From Microbacterium testaceum (GTDB lineage Bacteria; Actinomycetota; Actinomycetes; Actinomycetales; Microbacteriaceae): a stretch of 64,000 nt of DNA. The notes under the pieces are model-generated. The model saw only the letters and a program-made list of their open reading frames with translations, made no database searches and was not told where the DNA came from. The first letter of the stretch is position 1. Every line of letters starts with the position of its first letter. This document shows, piece by piece, positions 1 to 8,501 of the stretch. Both the position numbers and the translations under genes were made by a program. The stretch is taken from the NCBI RefSeq assembly GCF_006539145.1, contig NZ_BJML01000001.1:62001-126000 (forward strand), in the 5' to 3' direction.

Positions 1-1237
1 ACAGCACCTCGTTGCCCGAATCGCGGTGCTGCGCGGCTAGCTGGGCGCGCAGCTCCTCGGCGTTGACGACCATCGAGCGGAACTTGAACATGGTGAACTC
101 GCGACCGCGGAAGCCCACGCGGATCTGTCGGAACAAGACAGGTCCCTCGCTCGACAGGCGCACCGCGATGGCCAGGAAGAGCAGGATCGGGCTGAGGAGC
201 ACGACACCGACGCTCGCCGCGAGAAGGTCGACGGACCTCTTCAGGAAGCTCTGCCCCCTCGAGAACTTGGGCGTCTCCACGTGGATGAGGGGTAGACCCG
301 CGACGGGCCTGGTGTGCAAGCGCGGGCCGGCGATGTCGACGATGCTCGGGGCCAGGACGAGATGCTGGCGGCCGGCCTCCAGGCTCCATGAGATCTCCTT
401 CACCTTCTCGGCGGGGAGCTCATCGGCGCTGGTGATGGCGACCGTGTCGGCGCTGGTCGCCTGCAATGCCCGCGTCACGTCGCCGACGTGGCCCATCACG
501 GGGATGGAGGTGCCGGGGATGGTGTCAGCGGTCTTCCCGTTCGGCACGCAGGCGCCGACGACGCGGTATCCCGCACTGGGGTTGCGGGCGAACTCGCGAG
601 CGAGCTGCGTCACGGAGGGCAGCGACCCGACCAGGAGCACATGGGCGGAGTATCGTCCGCGGGAACGCTGGACCACGAGCCATTGCCGCCACATCCAGCG
701 GGTGAAGCAGAGGACCAGGATGCCGAGCGGCAGGCTCACCAGAAGATACCCCCGCGCGAGGTCGATCTGGGCGAGGAAAGCGATGATGGCCACGGTTCCG
801 AACAGTCGGAAGCTGGCGTCGGCGATGCGGACGTACTCCGCCGAACCCGTGCCGATCACGCGGTCGCTGCGTGACTCGACGAAAGCGAGCGACCACATCC
901 ACGTGACGATGAGGATCGCCGAGAAGGCCCAATACGACAGGTCGCTGATGCGACTGTCGCGGCCCGCGGCGAGCTGGGCGTTTCCCAGTCCGAACCAGAG
1001 GAGCTGGGTGCCGTAGACGACCCAGACGAGGGCGGCGAAGTCGGTCAGCACGAGGTTGCGTCGATAGAGGCCTCGCCACGGATCGCGAACGCGCGCAGGG
1101 GGCGGGGAGGAGGCCGGCGGCATCGGTGGTTCAGCGGGGAGGGACCGCTCGGGCGTCGATGGGCCGAGCGCGGCGGCGGTTCCGCCCGGGTCGGCGTCTG
1201 ATGAAGACCCGCCGGGGCGCAGGCCGGACATCGCCAT
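1..1237 (-). CDS. Exopolysaccharide sugar transferase (polyprenyl glycosylphosphotransferase), 3' truncated by window edge
   Basis: Membrane enzyme that loads the first sugar-phosphate onto undecaprenyl phosphate to start exopolysaccharide or capsule synthesis. About 412 residues are visible from an ATG at 1237, preceded by GAGAGGGG. A Pro/Ser/Ala-rich cytoplasmic N-terminus is followed by several hydrophobic segments (LVLTDFAALVWVVYGTQLL and others), a CoA-binding-like middle part, then the start of the bacterial sugar transferase domain (KRSVDLLAASVGVVLLSP, then FRQIRVGFRGREFTMFKFRS). That motif is diagnostic of the WbaP/CpsE family. The catalytic C-terminus lies beyond base 1. The next genes, secreted PIG-L deacetylases, fit a cell-envelope polysaccharide locus, but this is inference. 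Confidence 0.9.
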   Translation of the reverse strand, partial: MAMSGLRPGGSSSDADPGGTAAALGPSTPERSLPAEPPMPPASSPPPARVRDPWRGLYRRNLVLTDFAALVWVVYGTQLLWFGLGNAQLAAGRDSRISDLSYWAFSAILIVTWMWSLAFVESRSDRVIGTGSAEYVRIADASFRLFGTVAIIAFLAQIDLARGYLLVSLPLGILVLCFTRWMWRQWLVVQRSRGRYSAHVLLVGSLPSVTQLAREFARNPSAGYRVVGACVPNGKTADTIPGTSIPVMGHVGDVTRALQATSADTVAITSADELPAEKVKEISWSLEAGRQHLVLAPSIVDIAGPRLHTRPVAGLPLIHVETPKFSRGQSFLKRSVDLLAASVGVVLLSPILLFLAIAVRLSSEGPVLFRQIRVGFRGREFTMFKFRSMVVNAEELRAQLAAQHRDSGNEVL

Positions 1238-1500
1238 GTGTGCCCCTCTCGCCTTTCCCACGCGCGCGTGGGAACCCTCCCGCGAACAGTAACAGGCAAT
1301 GTTCACCCGTCAACTCACCCTGCTTTTCTTGTCATACGCAGGAGACGTGAACGTTCGTTGTCCGAGTGCGCTACGACCGGCGACAGGTTGGTGGTGCGGC
1401 AGGCGGTCCCTTACACTCGGGCGCGGATCAGCCGTGCCCGGCTGCCTCGAGATCGTGCCGAACGGCGGGGTCGCCATTGCTGGCCGCACGGAAGGTTCCG

Positions 1501-2574
1501 ATGTCCCGCGCCTCGTCGCCGCCGCTTCGCCCCCGCCGCGGGCAGGCCGGTCTGATCGCGGCGATCGCGATCGCTGCGCTGGTGGTCGCCGCGGTCGCCG
1601 GTGTGTTCGCGTTCGCGCTGTTGCGCCCCGAGCCTGCGTCGAGCTCGCCGCCCGCGCCGTCCCCCGAGACGACGACAACGATGCCCGCGGCCTCTCCGAC
1701 ACCCTCACAGACCCCCACGCCGCCGCCGGCGCCTCCGGTCTCGCCGGCCGCGCAGACCTGCGACGGATCGTCGACCCTGATGACCGTCTGGGCGCACCCC
1801 GACGACGACATCATCTTCGCCAATCCGACCATCTCGGATGCGATCGCCGCCGGTCGGTGCGTACGCACCGTGTTCGTCACGGCGGGTGATGCCGGCAAGG
1901 GGATGGACTATGTGCGGGCGCGGGAGCTCGGCATCCTGCGCGCATACAACGCCATGCGTGGCAAGGACGGCGAGTGGGATGCCACGGACATCGCACTCGA
2001 TACCGGCGTGCACGTGCGGCGACTGACGCCGAAGGACGACCCGCATCTGTCGGTCCTGTACCTGCGCCTGCCGGACGGGAACATCACCGGCGCCGGTTTC
2101 GACGCCACCGCGCACGCGACCCTCAGCAAGCTCTATGACGGGACCGAGGGATCGCTCGTCCCCGTCGATGGGGGGCCGGCCGTGACCCGGGATCAGCTCG
2201 TGGGCTCGGTCCGGGAGCTGGCCTCCGCCTTCACTCCGGAGAGCACCCTCACCCACATCCCCCGGGGCAGCGTCTTCGCTCCGGGGGACCACCCCGACCA
2301 CTCGGCCGTCGGAACACTGGTCCGTGATGCGTTGACGTCGGATGCAGCCGTGGGGCCCGGCATCCGGTACTTCGTGGGATACCCCTCCGAGAACCTGCCG
2401 CGCAACCTCGAGGGGGCGGTCCTCGACTCCAAGGTGGACACCTACCGCATCTACACGCAGCAGGACCAGGTGATCCGCTGCGCCGATCGCACCGCGTGCC
2501 TCAAGACCCGCAAGTTCGGCGAGTGGCTCCAACGGTCCTACGCCAAGACCGAGGTCGAGCTTCAGATGGGCTGA
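1501..2574 (+). CDS. Secreted/anchored PIG-L family deacetylase (copy 1)
   Basis: Zinc-dependent N-acetyl (GlcNAc-type) deacetylase of the PIG-L/LmbE family, 357 residues. A membrane anchor at about residues 17-41 is followed by a Pro/Thr/Ser-rich linker, so the catalytic domain should sit outside the membrane. The zinc motif AHPDDD and the distal GDHPDHSAVG motif supply the usual His and Asp ligands. The ATG at 1501 is chosen over upstream in-frame starts because GGAAGG lies just before it and the signal anchor starts there. It is a paralogue of the gene at 3759, sharing the segment DDDIIFANP, the TVFVTAGDAG block and the same C-terminal layout. The substrate is unknown. A role in trimming cell-surface glycans fits the upstream sugar transferase. 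Confidence 0.88.
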   Translation: MSRASSPPLRPRRGQAGLIAAIAIAALVVAAVAGVFAFALLRPEPASSSPPAPSPETTTTMPAASPTPSQTPTPPPAPPVSPAAQTCDGSSTLMTVWAHPDDDIIFANPTISDAIAAGRCVRTVFVTAGDAGKGMDYVRARELGILRAYNAMRGKDGEWDATDIALDTGVHVRRLTPKDDPHLSVLYLRLPDGNITGAGFDATAHATLSKLYDGTEGSLVPVDGGPAVTRDQLVGSVRELASAFTPESTLTHIPRGSVFAPGDHPDHSAVGTLVRDALTSDAAVGPGIRYFVGYPSENLPRNLEGAVLDSKVDTYRIYTQQDQVIRCADRTACLKTRKFGEWLQRSYAKTEVELQMG

Positions 2575-2629
2575 GCCGCGCGCATTCGGCGGCCCGGGCC
2601 TCCGCTGCGTTCCGTCGGTAGACGAGGCG

Positions 2630-3154
2630 TCAGTGCTGGTAGGTGCCGTGGAGGATCGCCCGTCCGAGCGTTGTGAACGCCAGATTGAACGACACCACAG
2701 CGGGGGAGGCGTCGGCGTCGACGCCGAGCGACGGCTCGCTCACGGCGTGCACGACGAAGAAGTAACGGTGGGGTTGATCGCCCTGCGGGGGCGCGGCGCC
2801 GAGGAATCCGGCCGTGCCGCCGTCGTTGCGGACGTGGAAGGCGTCGCCCGGGAGATCGCCGGAGGCGGCTCCGGATGCCAATTCGCGGACGTCCGCCGGA
2901 ACGTCGACGAGCACCCAGTGCCAGAAGCCGCTCGGGGTGGGGGCGTCGGGGTCGAAGCCCGTGATCACGAACGACTTGGTGCCCTCGGGGACGTTCGACC
3001 AGGAGAGATGCGGGGACGTATTGCCCTTGTCGGCGACCTGGGCGTCCGCGAGGGGGTGTCCGTCGGTGACGTCGTCGCTGACCACGTCGAAGGACGGTGC
3101 GGACGGAAGGAGCGGGTACGGATCGGGCGTCTGCGGACGGGAGAGATCGGCCAT
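2630..3154 (-). CDS. YbhB/YbcL family Raf kinase inhibitor-like (PEBP) protein
   Basis: Cytoplasmic phosphatidylethanolamine-binding-protein fold, 174 residues, full length for the bacterial YbhB/YbcL family. The signature ligand-pocket motif is at residues 68-80 ([13 protein letters not shown]) and [10 protein letters not shown] lies near the C-terminus. The cellular role of these bacterial proteins is unsettled. It converges with the PIG-L gene, ending 55 bases away. The ATG at 3154 is supported by a TAGCAT hexamer ending 7 nt upstream and no Shine-Dalgarno, suggesting a leaderless transcript. Confidence 0.9.
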   Translation of the reverse strand: MADLSRPQTPDPYPLLPSAPSFDVVSDDVTDGHPLADAQVADKGNTSPHLSWSNVPEGTKSFVITGFDPDAPTPSGFWHWVLVDVPADVRELASGAASGDLPGDAFHVRNDGGTAGFLGAAPPQGDQPHRYFFVVHAVSEPSLGVDADASPAVVSFNLAFTTLGRAILHGTYQH

Positions 3155-3161
3155 GAACGGA

Positions 3162-3167
3162 ATGCTA
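3162..3167 (-). promoter_or_regulatory. -10 element of a leaderless promoter (PEBP gene)
   Basis: TAGCAT on the minus strand, 7 nt before the ATG at 3154. No clear -35 is visible. Confidence 0.5.
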
Positions 3168-3224
3168 GGACGGCGCGGTCATCCGGCGGCAGGTCTTGCA
3201 TCCACCCGCGCCGGAGGATATCGG

Positions 3225-3506
3225 TCAGCGGCTGAGGTCGAGGAGCGAGAGGGCTGTCTCCCAGCAGCCCTCGGGAGCGGGGAGCCCGTAGTCGTTCTCG
3301 ACGACGGTGCGCAGTTCGGCGGCCAGGTCGTCGACGGAGGGCTGCGCGTCGAGGGCGTCGAGAATGGGCAGAATGAGGTCGTCGTACTCGTCGTCGGGCC
3401 ATCCGTGGCCGATGTGGTGGACTCCGATCGGATCCCACTCGTTGAGGACAGCGCGGATGCGCAGTGCGACGGGCGACAGTGACCGCGGCGGTGTGGACGT
3501 CTGCAT
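3225..3506 (-). CDS. Small DUF1871-like hypothetical protein
   Basis: Soluble 93-residue protein of unknown function. The pattern VLNEWDPIGV followed by DEYDDLILPILDAL resembles the DUF1871 fold seen in small bacterial helical proteins, some of which sit near immunity or contact-toxin genes. There is no signal peptide or membrane segment. It stands alone between the PEBP gene and the second PIG-L gene, on the same strand as the former but about 70 bases upstream of it. The family assignment rests on this short pattern only. Confidence 0.6.
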   Translation of the reverse strand: MQTSTPPRSLSPVALRIRAVLNEWDPIGVHHIGHGWPDDEYDDLILPILDALDAQPSVDDLAAELRTVVENDYGLPAPEGCWETALSLLDLSR

Positions 3507-3758
3507 AGGGGGAGTGTGGTCAGCTTCGTTAGGTGCGCGCTGAGCATCGCCGATGCGTCCGGTGCGTGATGCACATCTGCACCGCGGTGGCGTGGGAGCG
3601 TGATCCGCCGATCGGTCTCACCCCACCCCGCCGGGTGGCGGGGCTGCGGGGTTTCGGGCTCGGATAGGGCAACCATCGCGATAACGTCGAAGGGCGCCCG
3701 AGGGCGAGGGGAAACCCGCAATCCGTCGCCGGGGGGCGAAGTACAGGACGGAGTCGCC

Positions 3759-4829
3759 GTGAGGGACATCGACGAGCCTTCGGGCGCCGAACAGGCACCC
3801 GACGAATCGGCGTCGCCGCGCCGGTCCGGGATATCCCGGAGAGCGCTGGTGTTCGGCGGCGTCGCCGTGGGCGGACTCGCCGCGCTCGGTGGTGGCGCCC
3901 TCGTCTACCGCCAGATCCGGCGCTCGGCGCCCCCGGAAGGAACCTGGGTCAAGCTCAGTCCCATCGTTCCCGTCCCCGATGCCTCCCCGCGGGCTCCGTC
4001 CCCCGCTCTCGAGGAGCCGGGGGAAGACACGACCGTCGCGGTCTGGGCTCATGCCGACGACGACATCATCTTCGCCAATCCCCATCTCGCGGGGATCATC
4101 GGCTCCGGGGCGACCCTGCGCACGGTCTTCGTCACCGCGGGCGACGCGGGACGGGGCCTCGGCTACGCGCAGCAGCGCGAGGCCGGCATCCGGGCCGCGT
4201 ACGACGAGATGCGCGGCAGCACGCAGCCCTGGAACACCTCCCAGCTGACGCTGCGAAGCGGCGCACGGGTCACACGCTTCGTGCCCGCCGACGATCCGCG
4301 GCTGTCGATCACCGTGCTCCGATTGCCGGACGGGAACCTCAGCGGGAAGGGGTTCCCGACGACGGGCGAGGCCGGTCTCACCCAGCTCATCAACGGCACG
4401 GTGCCCGCTCTCGCGCCGATCGATGACGGCCCGACGCTCGACGCGCGTCGTCTTTCGGAGACCATCGCCGAGCTGATCCACGCCGGTCGTCCCGATCGCA
4501 TCACGACCAACATCCCGCACGAGAGCGCCTTCGCGCGGGGGGATCACCCCGATCACTCGTGCGTCGGATCGCTCGTCCGAGCGGTGGCACCGGTCGTGGG
4601 GATCGCACCCGAGGCTGTCACGTACTACATCGGTTATCCCTCGCAGCACGAGCCCATCAACGTCGAGGGAGAGGCCCTCGATGAGAAGGTCGACGTCTAC
4701 GCGACCTACGCGGCGCAGGATCCCGTCGTCACCTGCGATAGCGCGGCGGCCTGCCTCGCGCAGCCCGGCTTCGGGCAGTGGCTGCGCCGCTCCTACGGCA
4801 AGGCGGAGGGGGAGCTCCGGTTGACCTGA
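3759..4829 (+). CDS. Secreted/anchored PIG-L family deacetylase (copy 2)
   Basis: Paralogue of the gene at 1501, 356 residues, same predicted metal-dependent deacetylase. The GTG at 3759 is preferred because AGGACGGAG lies 5 nt upstream and the length then matches copy 1. The N-terminus carries SRRALVFGG followed by a hydrophobic stretch, compatible with a Tat signal or anchor. The first metal motif reads AHADDD rather than AHPDDD: the Pro is replaced, but the His and Asp ligands remain. The second motif, GDHPDHSCVG, is intact. Upstream in-frame starts back to 3600 translate into Arg/Gly-rich sequence unlike protein and are rejected. The product is probably exported to the cell surface. Confidence 0.88.
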   Translation: MRDIDEPSGAEQAPDESASPRRSGISRRALVFGGVAVGGLAALGGGALVYRQIRRSAPPEGTWVKLSPIVPVPDASPRAPSPALEEPGEDTTVAVWAHADDDIIFANPHLAGIIGSGATLRTVFVTAGDAGRGLGYAQQREAGIRAAYDEMRGSTQPWNTSQLTLRSGARVTRFVPADDPRLSITVLRLPDGNLSGKGFPTTGEAGLTQLINGTVPALAPIDDGPTLDARRLSETIAELIHAGRPDRITTNIPHESAFARGDHPDHSCVGSLVRAVAPVVGIAPEAVTYYIGYPSQHEPINVEGEALDEKVDVYATYAAQDPVVTCDSAAACLAQPGFGQWLRRSYGKAEGELRLT

Positions 4830-4845
4830 GCCTCCCGCTCGGCGG

Positions 4846-5493
4846 TCAGCGTCGATCGGCCGGCGAGCCGGCGCGTTGCGCGATCAGGGCGGCCTCGACC
4901 CGCGACGACACCGACAGCTTGTTGAGGATCGAGCTGACGTGATCTTTGACGGTGGCGGAGCTGAGGTGCAGCCGGCGTCCGATCTCGGCGTTCGAGTCGC
5001 CCGTGGGCAGGTATCCGAGCACGTCGCGCTCGCGGTCGGTGAGAAGAGCGACGCGACGCGAGGCGTCGAGGTCGGGTCTCCCGGCGTAACCCTCCACGAG
5101 GGCGCGCGAAACCTCCGGGGAGAGGACGACCCCACCCGCGACGAGAGAACGGACCATCGCCGCGAGGTGCGCGGGATCGGTGTCCTTGACGAGGAATCCC
5201 GAGGCGCCGTCCCGCAGGGCGCGGGTGATGGACTCGTCGGCCGCGAACGTCGTCAGGATGCCGACCACCGGCCGTTCCGCGTCATCGCGGAGGGCCGCGA
5301 GGATGTCGAGGCCGCCGACTCCCGGCATCCGGATGTCGAGGAGGACGAGGTCAGGGCGAAGCGCGCGGATGACGGCGAGCGCATCGGGTCCATCCACGGC
5401 GGCGACCACCTCGATGTCATCGGCCGCGTTCAGGATGAAGGAGAAACCGGAGCGGACGAGCGCCTCATCGTCGACGACAACCACCCGGATCAC
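4846..5493 (-). CDS. LuxR/NarL-type response regulator (orphan)
   Basis: Two-component response regulator, 215 residues. The receiver domain has the acidic pair at residues 8-9 and the phospho-acceptor Asp at about 53 (LVLLDIRMPG). The C-terminal LuxR-type helix-turn-helix contains TDRERDVLGYL and NAEIGRRLHLSSATVKDHV. GTG at 5493 is preferred because TACAGT ends 7 nt upstream, fitting leaderless expression. GTG at 5502 is the alternative. No histidine kinase lies next to it in this window, so its partner is encoded elsewhere or lost. It converges with the PIG-L gene. Confidence 0.9.
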   Translation of the reverse strand: MIRVVVVDDEALVRSGFSFILNAADDIEVVAAVDGPDALAVIRALRPDLVLLDIRMPGVGGLDILAALRDDAERPVVGILTTFAADESITRALRDGASGFLVKDTDPAHLAAMVRSLVAGGVVLSPEVSRALVEGYAGRPDLDASRRVALLTDRERDVLGYLPTGDSNAEIGRRLHLSSATVKDHVSSILNKLSVSSRVEAALIAQRAGSPADRR

Positions 5494-5500
5494 GACTGTC

Positions 5501-5506
5501 ACTGTA
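5501..5506 (-). promoter_or_regulatory. -10 element of a leaderless promoter (response regulator)
   Basis: TACAGT on the minus strand, 7 nt before the GTG at 5493. Confidence 0.45.
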
Positions 5507-5522
5507 CGCCGAGACGACGAAA

Positions 5523-5544
5523 CCGCCCCGGCGGAGCGGGGCGG
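5523..5544 (-). terminator. Hairpin terminator downstream of ohr
   Basis: Perfect 8-bp stem (CCGCCCCG/CGGGGCGG) with a 6-nt loop. On the minus strand it is followed by TTTCGTCGTC. It separates ohr from the response regulator. Confidence 0.7.
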
Positions 5545-5604
5545 CAAGCCGGGACGAGGCGCGATACGTGGGGCTCAGCGCCTCGCCCCGGGGTTCAGGG
5601 GAGG

Positions 5605-6024
5605 TCAGTCCTCCGAAACGGTGACGGTGACCTCGATGTTGCCGCGCGTCGCGTTGGAGTAGGGGCAGACCTGATGCGCCTCGTCGGCGAGCTGCTGGGC
5701 GAGATCGTGCTCGATGCCGGGCAGGACGACCTCGAGAAGCACGGCGAGCTGGTAGCCGCCCTGACCGTTGGGGCCGATGTGGACGCGGCCGCCGACCGAG
5801 GAGTCTTCGATCGTGACCTTGCGCGCGCGGGCGACGGAGTGCAGAGCGCTGTGGAAGCAGGCGGCGTAACCGGCGGCGAAGAGCTGTTCGGGGTTGGTGC
5901 CGGCGCCGGAGCCGCCGAGCTCCTTGGGGGGAGCGACGTCGAGGTCGAGGTAGGTGCCGGCCGTGACGTGACCGAGGCGGCCCTGGCCGGTGGAGACGGC
6001 TTCGGCGGTGTAGAGAACGTCCAT
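5605..6024 (-). CDS. ohr: Organic hydroperoxide resistance protein Ohr
   Basis: Cytoplasmic thiol peroxidase of the Ohr/OsmC family that reduces organic hydroperoxides, 139 residues, full length. The two catalytic cysteines are at C56 (AACFHSAL) and C120 (CPYSNATRGN), and the TNPEQLF segment carrying the conserved Glu is present. It lies directly downstream of the ohrR-type regulator on the same strand with a 35-nt gap. This is the classical peroxide-inducible pair, and the hairpin at 5523 probably ends the transcript. Confidence 0.95.
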   Translation of the reverse strand: MDVLYTAEAVSTGQGRLGHVTAGTYLDLDVAPPKELGGSGAGTNPEQLFAAGYAACFHSALHSVARARKVTIEDSSVGGRVHIGPNGQGGYQLAVLLEVVLPGIEHDLAQQLADEAHQVCPYSNATRGNIEVTVTVSED

Positions 6025-6059
6025 GGTGTTCCTTTCTGGGGACGGTGGGGAGGCGATCG

Positions 6060-6536
6060 TCAGGCCGTGTGGCGCGTCGCGTGGGCGTCGCGCGCGTCGT
6101 CGGGATGGTCGCGCAGGTCTTTCATGGCTTCGGTGAGATGGCGCAGGGCGTCGATCAGTTCACGAGCGCTGGCGGCGTCGGTGAGGCCGGAGCCCGCGGC
6201 GATGCACTGCGGAACGTGGGCCAACTCGGTGCGCAGCCTCACGCCGCGCTCGGTGAGGGCGACGGTGACCACGCGCTCGTCGTCGGGCCGACGCGTTCGG
6301 GTGAGGTACCCCGCGTTCTCCATGCGGGCGAGCATGGGGGAGAGAGTGCCGGAGTCGAGCTGAAGGGCTTCTCCGAGGCTGCCGACGGTCTGCTCGCCGT
6401 CGTTCCACAGGGTGACGAGCGCGATGTACTGCGGATACGTGAGGTTCCACGGTTCCAGGAGTGCGCGATACGCCTGCGTGGTCGTGCGATTGGCGGCGTA
6501 GAGCGCGAAGCACACGAGCTGGTCGACGGCGGGCAT
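6060..6536 (-). CDS. ohrR: MarR-family organic-peroxide sensor OhrR
   Basis: Winged-helix repressor, 158 residues from the ATG at 6536. The reactive cysteine is C9 in the segment LVCFALYAANRT, which is the hallmark of OhrR: oxidation of this residue releases DNA. The DNA-binding region contains TVGSLGEALQLDSGTLSPML. A longer start at 6554 is rejected because it would run through the palindrome at 6546-6572, the likely operator. The gene and ohr appear co-transcribed, so the repressor would control itself and ohr. Confidence 0.93.
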   Translation of the reverse strand: MPAVDQLVCFALYAANRTTTQAYRALLEPWNLTYPQYIALVTLWNDGEQTVGSLGEALQLDSGTLSPMLARMENAGYLTRTRRPDDERVVTVALTERGVRLRTELAHVPQCIAAGSGLTDAASARELIDALRHLTEAMKDLRDHPDDARDAHATRHTA

Positions 6537-6545
6537 GAATAAACT

Positions 6546-6572
6546 GTTGCACACAATTTAATTGTGCACAAC
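6546..6572. promoter_or_regulatory. OhrR operator palindrome
   Basis: A 27-bp inverted repeat: left half GTTGCACACAATT, right half AATTGTGCACAAC, around a single central base, with two mismatched pairs. It ends 10 nt from the ohrR start. The core ACAATT/AATTGT resembles known OhrR boxes. Confidence 0.8.
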
Positions 6573-6653
6573 TGATTCGCGTGCAGCTTCCGTGCACCGG
6601 GGCGACGATGTCAAGCCCTGCCATCCCCCCACGTGACATCGGAGCATGGGCGC

Positions 6654-6791
6654 ATGATCGGCCGAAGCGACGTGAGCGCCTCCTCAGCCTCGGGGTTCCT
6701 CCCCGAGGGCGAGCGGGACCTGCTCGCCATCAATGGGCACCACTTCGAACTCGGTGCGTCGGCCGCGCCCCTCTTCGGCGATCTCGCCTGA
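6654..6791 (+). CDS. Possible small protein (45 aa), unrecognised
   Basis: An ATG-started reading frame of 45 codons between ohrR and the PepSY lipoprotein gene. Its product ends FELGASAAPLFGDLA and has a mixed, protein-like composition, but I see no Shine-Dalgarno and recognise no family. It could be a remnant or chance. The rest of 6573-6850 shows nothing clear. Confidence 0.25.
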   Translation: MIGRSDVSASSASGFLPEGERDLLAINGHHFELGASAAPLFGDLA

Positions 6792-6850
6792 ACGCGGCGA
6801 CGTCGCGCCCGGGGGAGCCGCTCGGTGGTTCGTCGTCCGCGGCGTTCTGT

Positions 6851-7333
6851 TCAGCCGACACTGCCGTCGGTCGCCGACACGCGTACCGTGACACCTCCGG
6901 TGAGGTCGATGCTCCACGTCGTCGCGGTGCCGTCGCGCTGGAGCTCGGCCTCTTCGACGGCGCCGCCCGTGCCCTGGGCTGCGGCGATGCGCACGGCGTC
7001 CGCCAGGGTGGTCCCGGCAGCGTCGAGCGCCGACCGGTCTTCGGCGTCGAGGGTGCCGCCGTCGGTGGAGGAGCGCACCTCCCCGCCGTCCGAGCTCACG
7101 CGAACCTCGACCTCTCGGCCGCCCGAACCGACATGCACCTCCCACGCCCCGTCGTCCGCCTCGAGCTGGAATGCGCGCCCGCCGGCGGCGGATTCAGCCG
7201 TGGTGATCGCCCGAACGGCTTCCCGATCATTGGTCGGGGTATCGCTCGCCGGGGTCAGGGGGGCGCAAGCGGCCAGGGTGAAGACACTCGCGGCGAGCAG
7301 CATGACGGCGGCGGACGGACGACTCGGGCTCAT
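6851..7333 (-). CDS. PepSY-like domain lipoprotein
   Basis: Predicted lipoprotein of 160 residues. The signal peptide ends in the lipobox LAAC with C23, so it should be tethered to the outer face of the membrane. Two PepSY-like units follow, each an A-x-x-A-I/V helix then a charged beta stretch (AVRAITTAESAAGG... and LADAVRIAAAQGTGG...). PepSY domains are often linked to peptidase inhibition or metal handling, and the role here is unknown. The ATG at 7333 is supported by the signal peptide and by TACCCT ending 6 nt upstream. Longer frames to 7414 are not credible. Confidence 0.75.
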   Translation of the reverse strand: MSPSRPSAAVMLLAASVFTLAACAPLTPASDTPTNDREAVRAITTAESAAGGRAFQLEADDGAWEVHVGSGGREVEVRVSSDGGEVRSSTDGGTLDAEDRSALDAAGTTLADAVRIAAAQGTGGAVEEAELQRDGTATTWSIDLTGGVTVRVSATDGSVG

Positions 7334-7339
7334 GAGGGA

Positions 7340-7345
7340 AGGGTA
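7340..7345 (-). promoter_or_regulatory. -10 element of a leaderless promoter (PepSY lipoprotein)
   Basis: TACCCT on the minus strand, 6 nt before the ATG at 7333. Confidence 0.4.
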
Positions 7346-7474
7346 ACCAGGCGCTCCGCATCGCCAAGAGGTGTTGCGCGACGGCCGCGACCTGTGCGCA
7401 ACGCGTTTTACCAAGCGGGCCGCGGCGCGTCAACAGCCCCCGCACACTCAGCTTGGGCCCGAACGATGGCGGGC

Positions 7475-8311
7475 ATGAGCGAGATCATTGCCCACCACGG
7501 ACTTCTGACCGACATCGACCTTCATGTCGACGACACGGGCGGCACGGGTCGCCCCGTCGTCCTCATCCACGGCTGGCCCCTCTCGGGCGAGTCCTGGGCC
7601 CACCAGGTCCCGGCCCTGGAGGCCGCCGGCTACCGGGTCGTGACGTACGACCGTCGCGGTTTCGGGCGCAGCGACAAGCCGCGCACCGGCTACGAGTACG
7701 ACACATTCAGCAACGACCTGGAGGCCGTGCTCGAAGCGCTCGACCTGCGCGACGTCACGCTCGTCGGCTTCTCGATGGGCGGGGGCGAGGTCGCGCGCTA
7801 CCTGACGCGCCACGGGGCCGACCGCGTGCACAGCGTCGTCTTCGCGGCCGCCGTGCCGCCGTACCTCGCCCAGACCGACGACAACCCCGAGGGACCGCTC
7901 GACGACGCGACGGCGAACGGCATGAAGCAAGGGCTGAAGGACGACGAGAAGGCGTTCTACCACCAGTTCACGACCGACTTCTTCTCCGTCGACGGCACGC
8001 TCGCCGTCTCGGAGGCCGACCGGGCCGAGGCCGAGCGTCTCGCGAATCAGGCCGACCACCACGCCGCCCTGAAGTCGATGGAGGCCTTTGCGACCACCGA
8101 CTTCCGCGAGGATCTCCCGAACGTCACGGTGCCCACCCTCGTCATCCACGGTGACAGCGACACGACCGTGCCCTTCGAGGGTTCGGGCAAGCGCACCCAT
8201 GAGGCGATCGCCGGCAGCGAGCTGCACGTCGTCGCGGGGGCGCCCCACGGCGTCAATGTCAGTCACGCCGACGAGTTCAACCGTGTGCTGATCGACTTCC
8301 TGAAGCGCTGA
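7475..8311 (+). CDS. Alpha/beta hydrolase, non-heme chloroperoxidase-like
   Basis: Soluble alpha/beta hydrolase of 278 residues. The catalytic triad is visible as nucleophile S100 in GFSMGGGEV, Asp near D229 in VIHGDSDTTVP and His H258 in GAPHGVN. The oxyanion motif HGWPLSGESW and the block YDRRGFGRSDKP are typical of the cofactor-free haloperoxidase/esterase group (CPO-like). The substrate is unknown. The ATG at 7466 (adding three residues) is equally possible. The much longer open frame upstream is out of character and rejected. A strong terminator follows the gene. Confidence 0.88.
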   Translation: MSEIIAHHGLLTDIDLHVDDTGGTGRPVVLIHGWPLSGESWAHQVPALEAAGYRVVTYDRRGFGRSDKPRTGYEYDTFSNDLEAVLEALDLRDVTLVGFSMGGGEVARYLTRHGADRVHSVVFAAAVPPYLAQTDDNPEGPLDDATANGMKQGLKDDEKAFYHQFTTDFFSVDGTLAVSEADRAEAERLANQADHHAALKSMEAFATTDFREDLPNVTVPTLVIHGDSDTTVPFEGSGKRTHEAIAGSELHVVAGAPHGVNVSHADEFNRVLIDFLKR

Positions 8312-8368
8312 CCCGCCGCCGCGCGTCCCTCTCTCGCCCGCACCCGCGGAGGACGCGACGGATGCCGA

Positions 8369-8401
8369 GATGCCCCGCCACCCGACCGGTGGCGGGGCAT
8401 C
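8369..8401 (+). terminator. Strong rho-independent terminator
   Basis: Perfect 14-bp stem (GATGCCCCGCCACC with its complement), 5-nt loop, followed by CGTCTTTTC. It ends the hydrolase transcript. Confidence 0.85.
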
Positions 8402-8472
8402 CGTCTTTTCGTGGACGTGGACGGTTCGGGGTGTACGGTGGGCGCGCTCGAGCCTGGGGGGAGGGGCGACGT

Positions 8473-8501
8473 TTGGCCGTGGCATCCGGATGGCGTAGTC
8501 T
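8473..8501 (+). promoter_or_regulatory. Candidate promoter of rplM-rpsI
   Basis: TTGGCC, a 17-bp spacer, then TAGTCT. It gives rplM a leader of roughly 140 nt. The leader holds GC-rich inverted segments but no ribosomal-protein or riboswitch structure I can name. Confidence 0.4.

Noticed and set aside
6581..7474. Upstream extension of the alpha/beta hydrolase frame to 576 codons
   Set aside because: The extra sequence is antisense to the PepSY lipoprotein gene and not protein-like.
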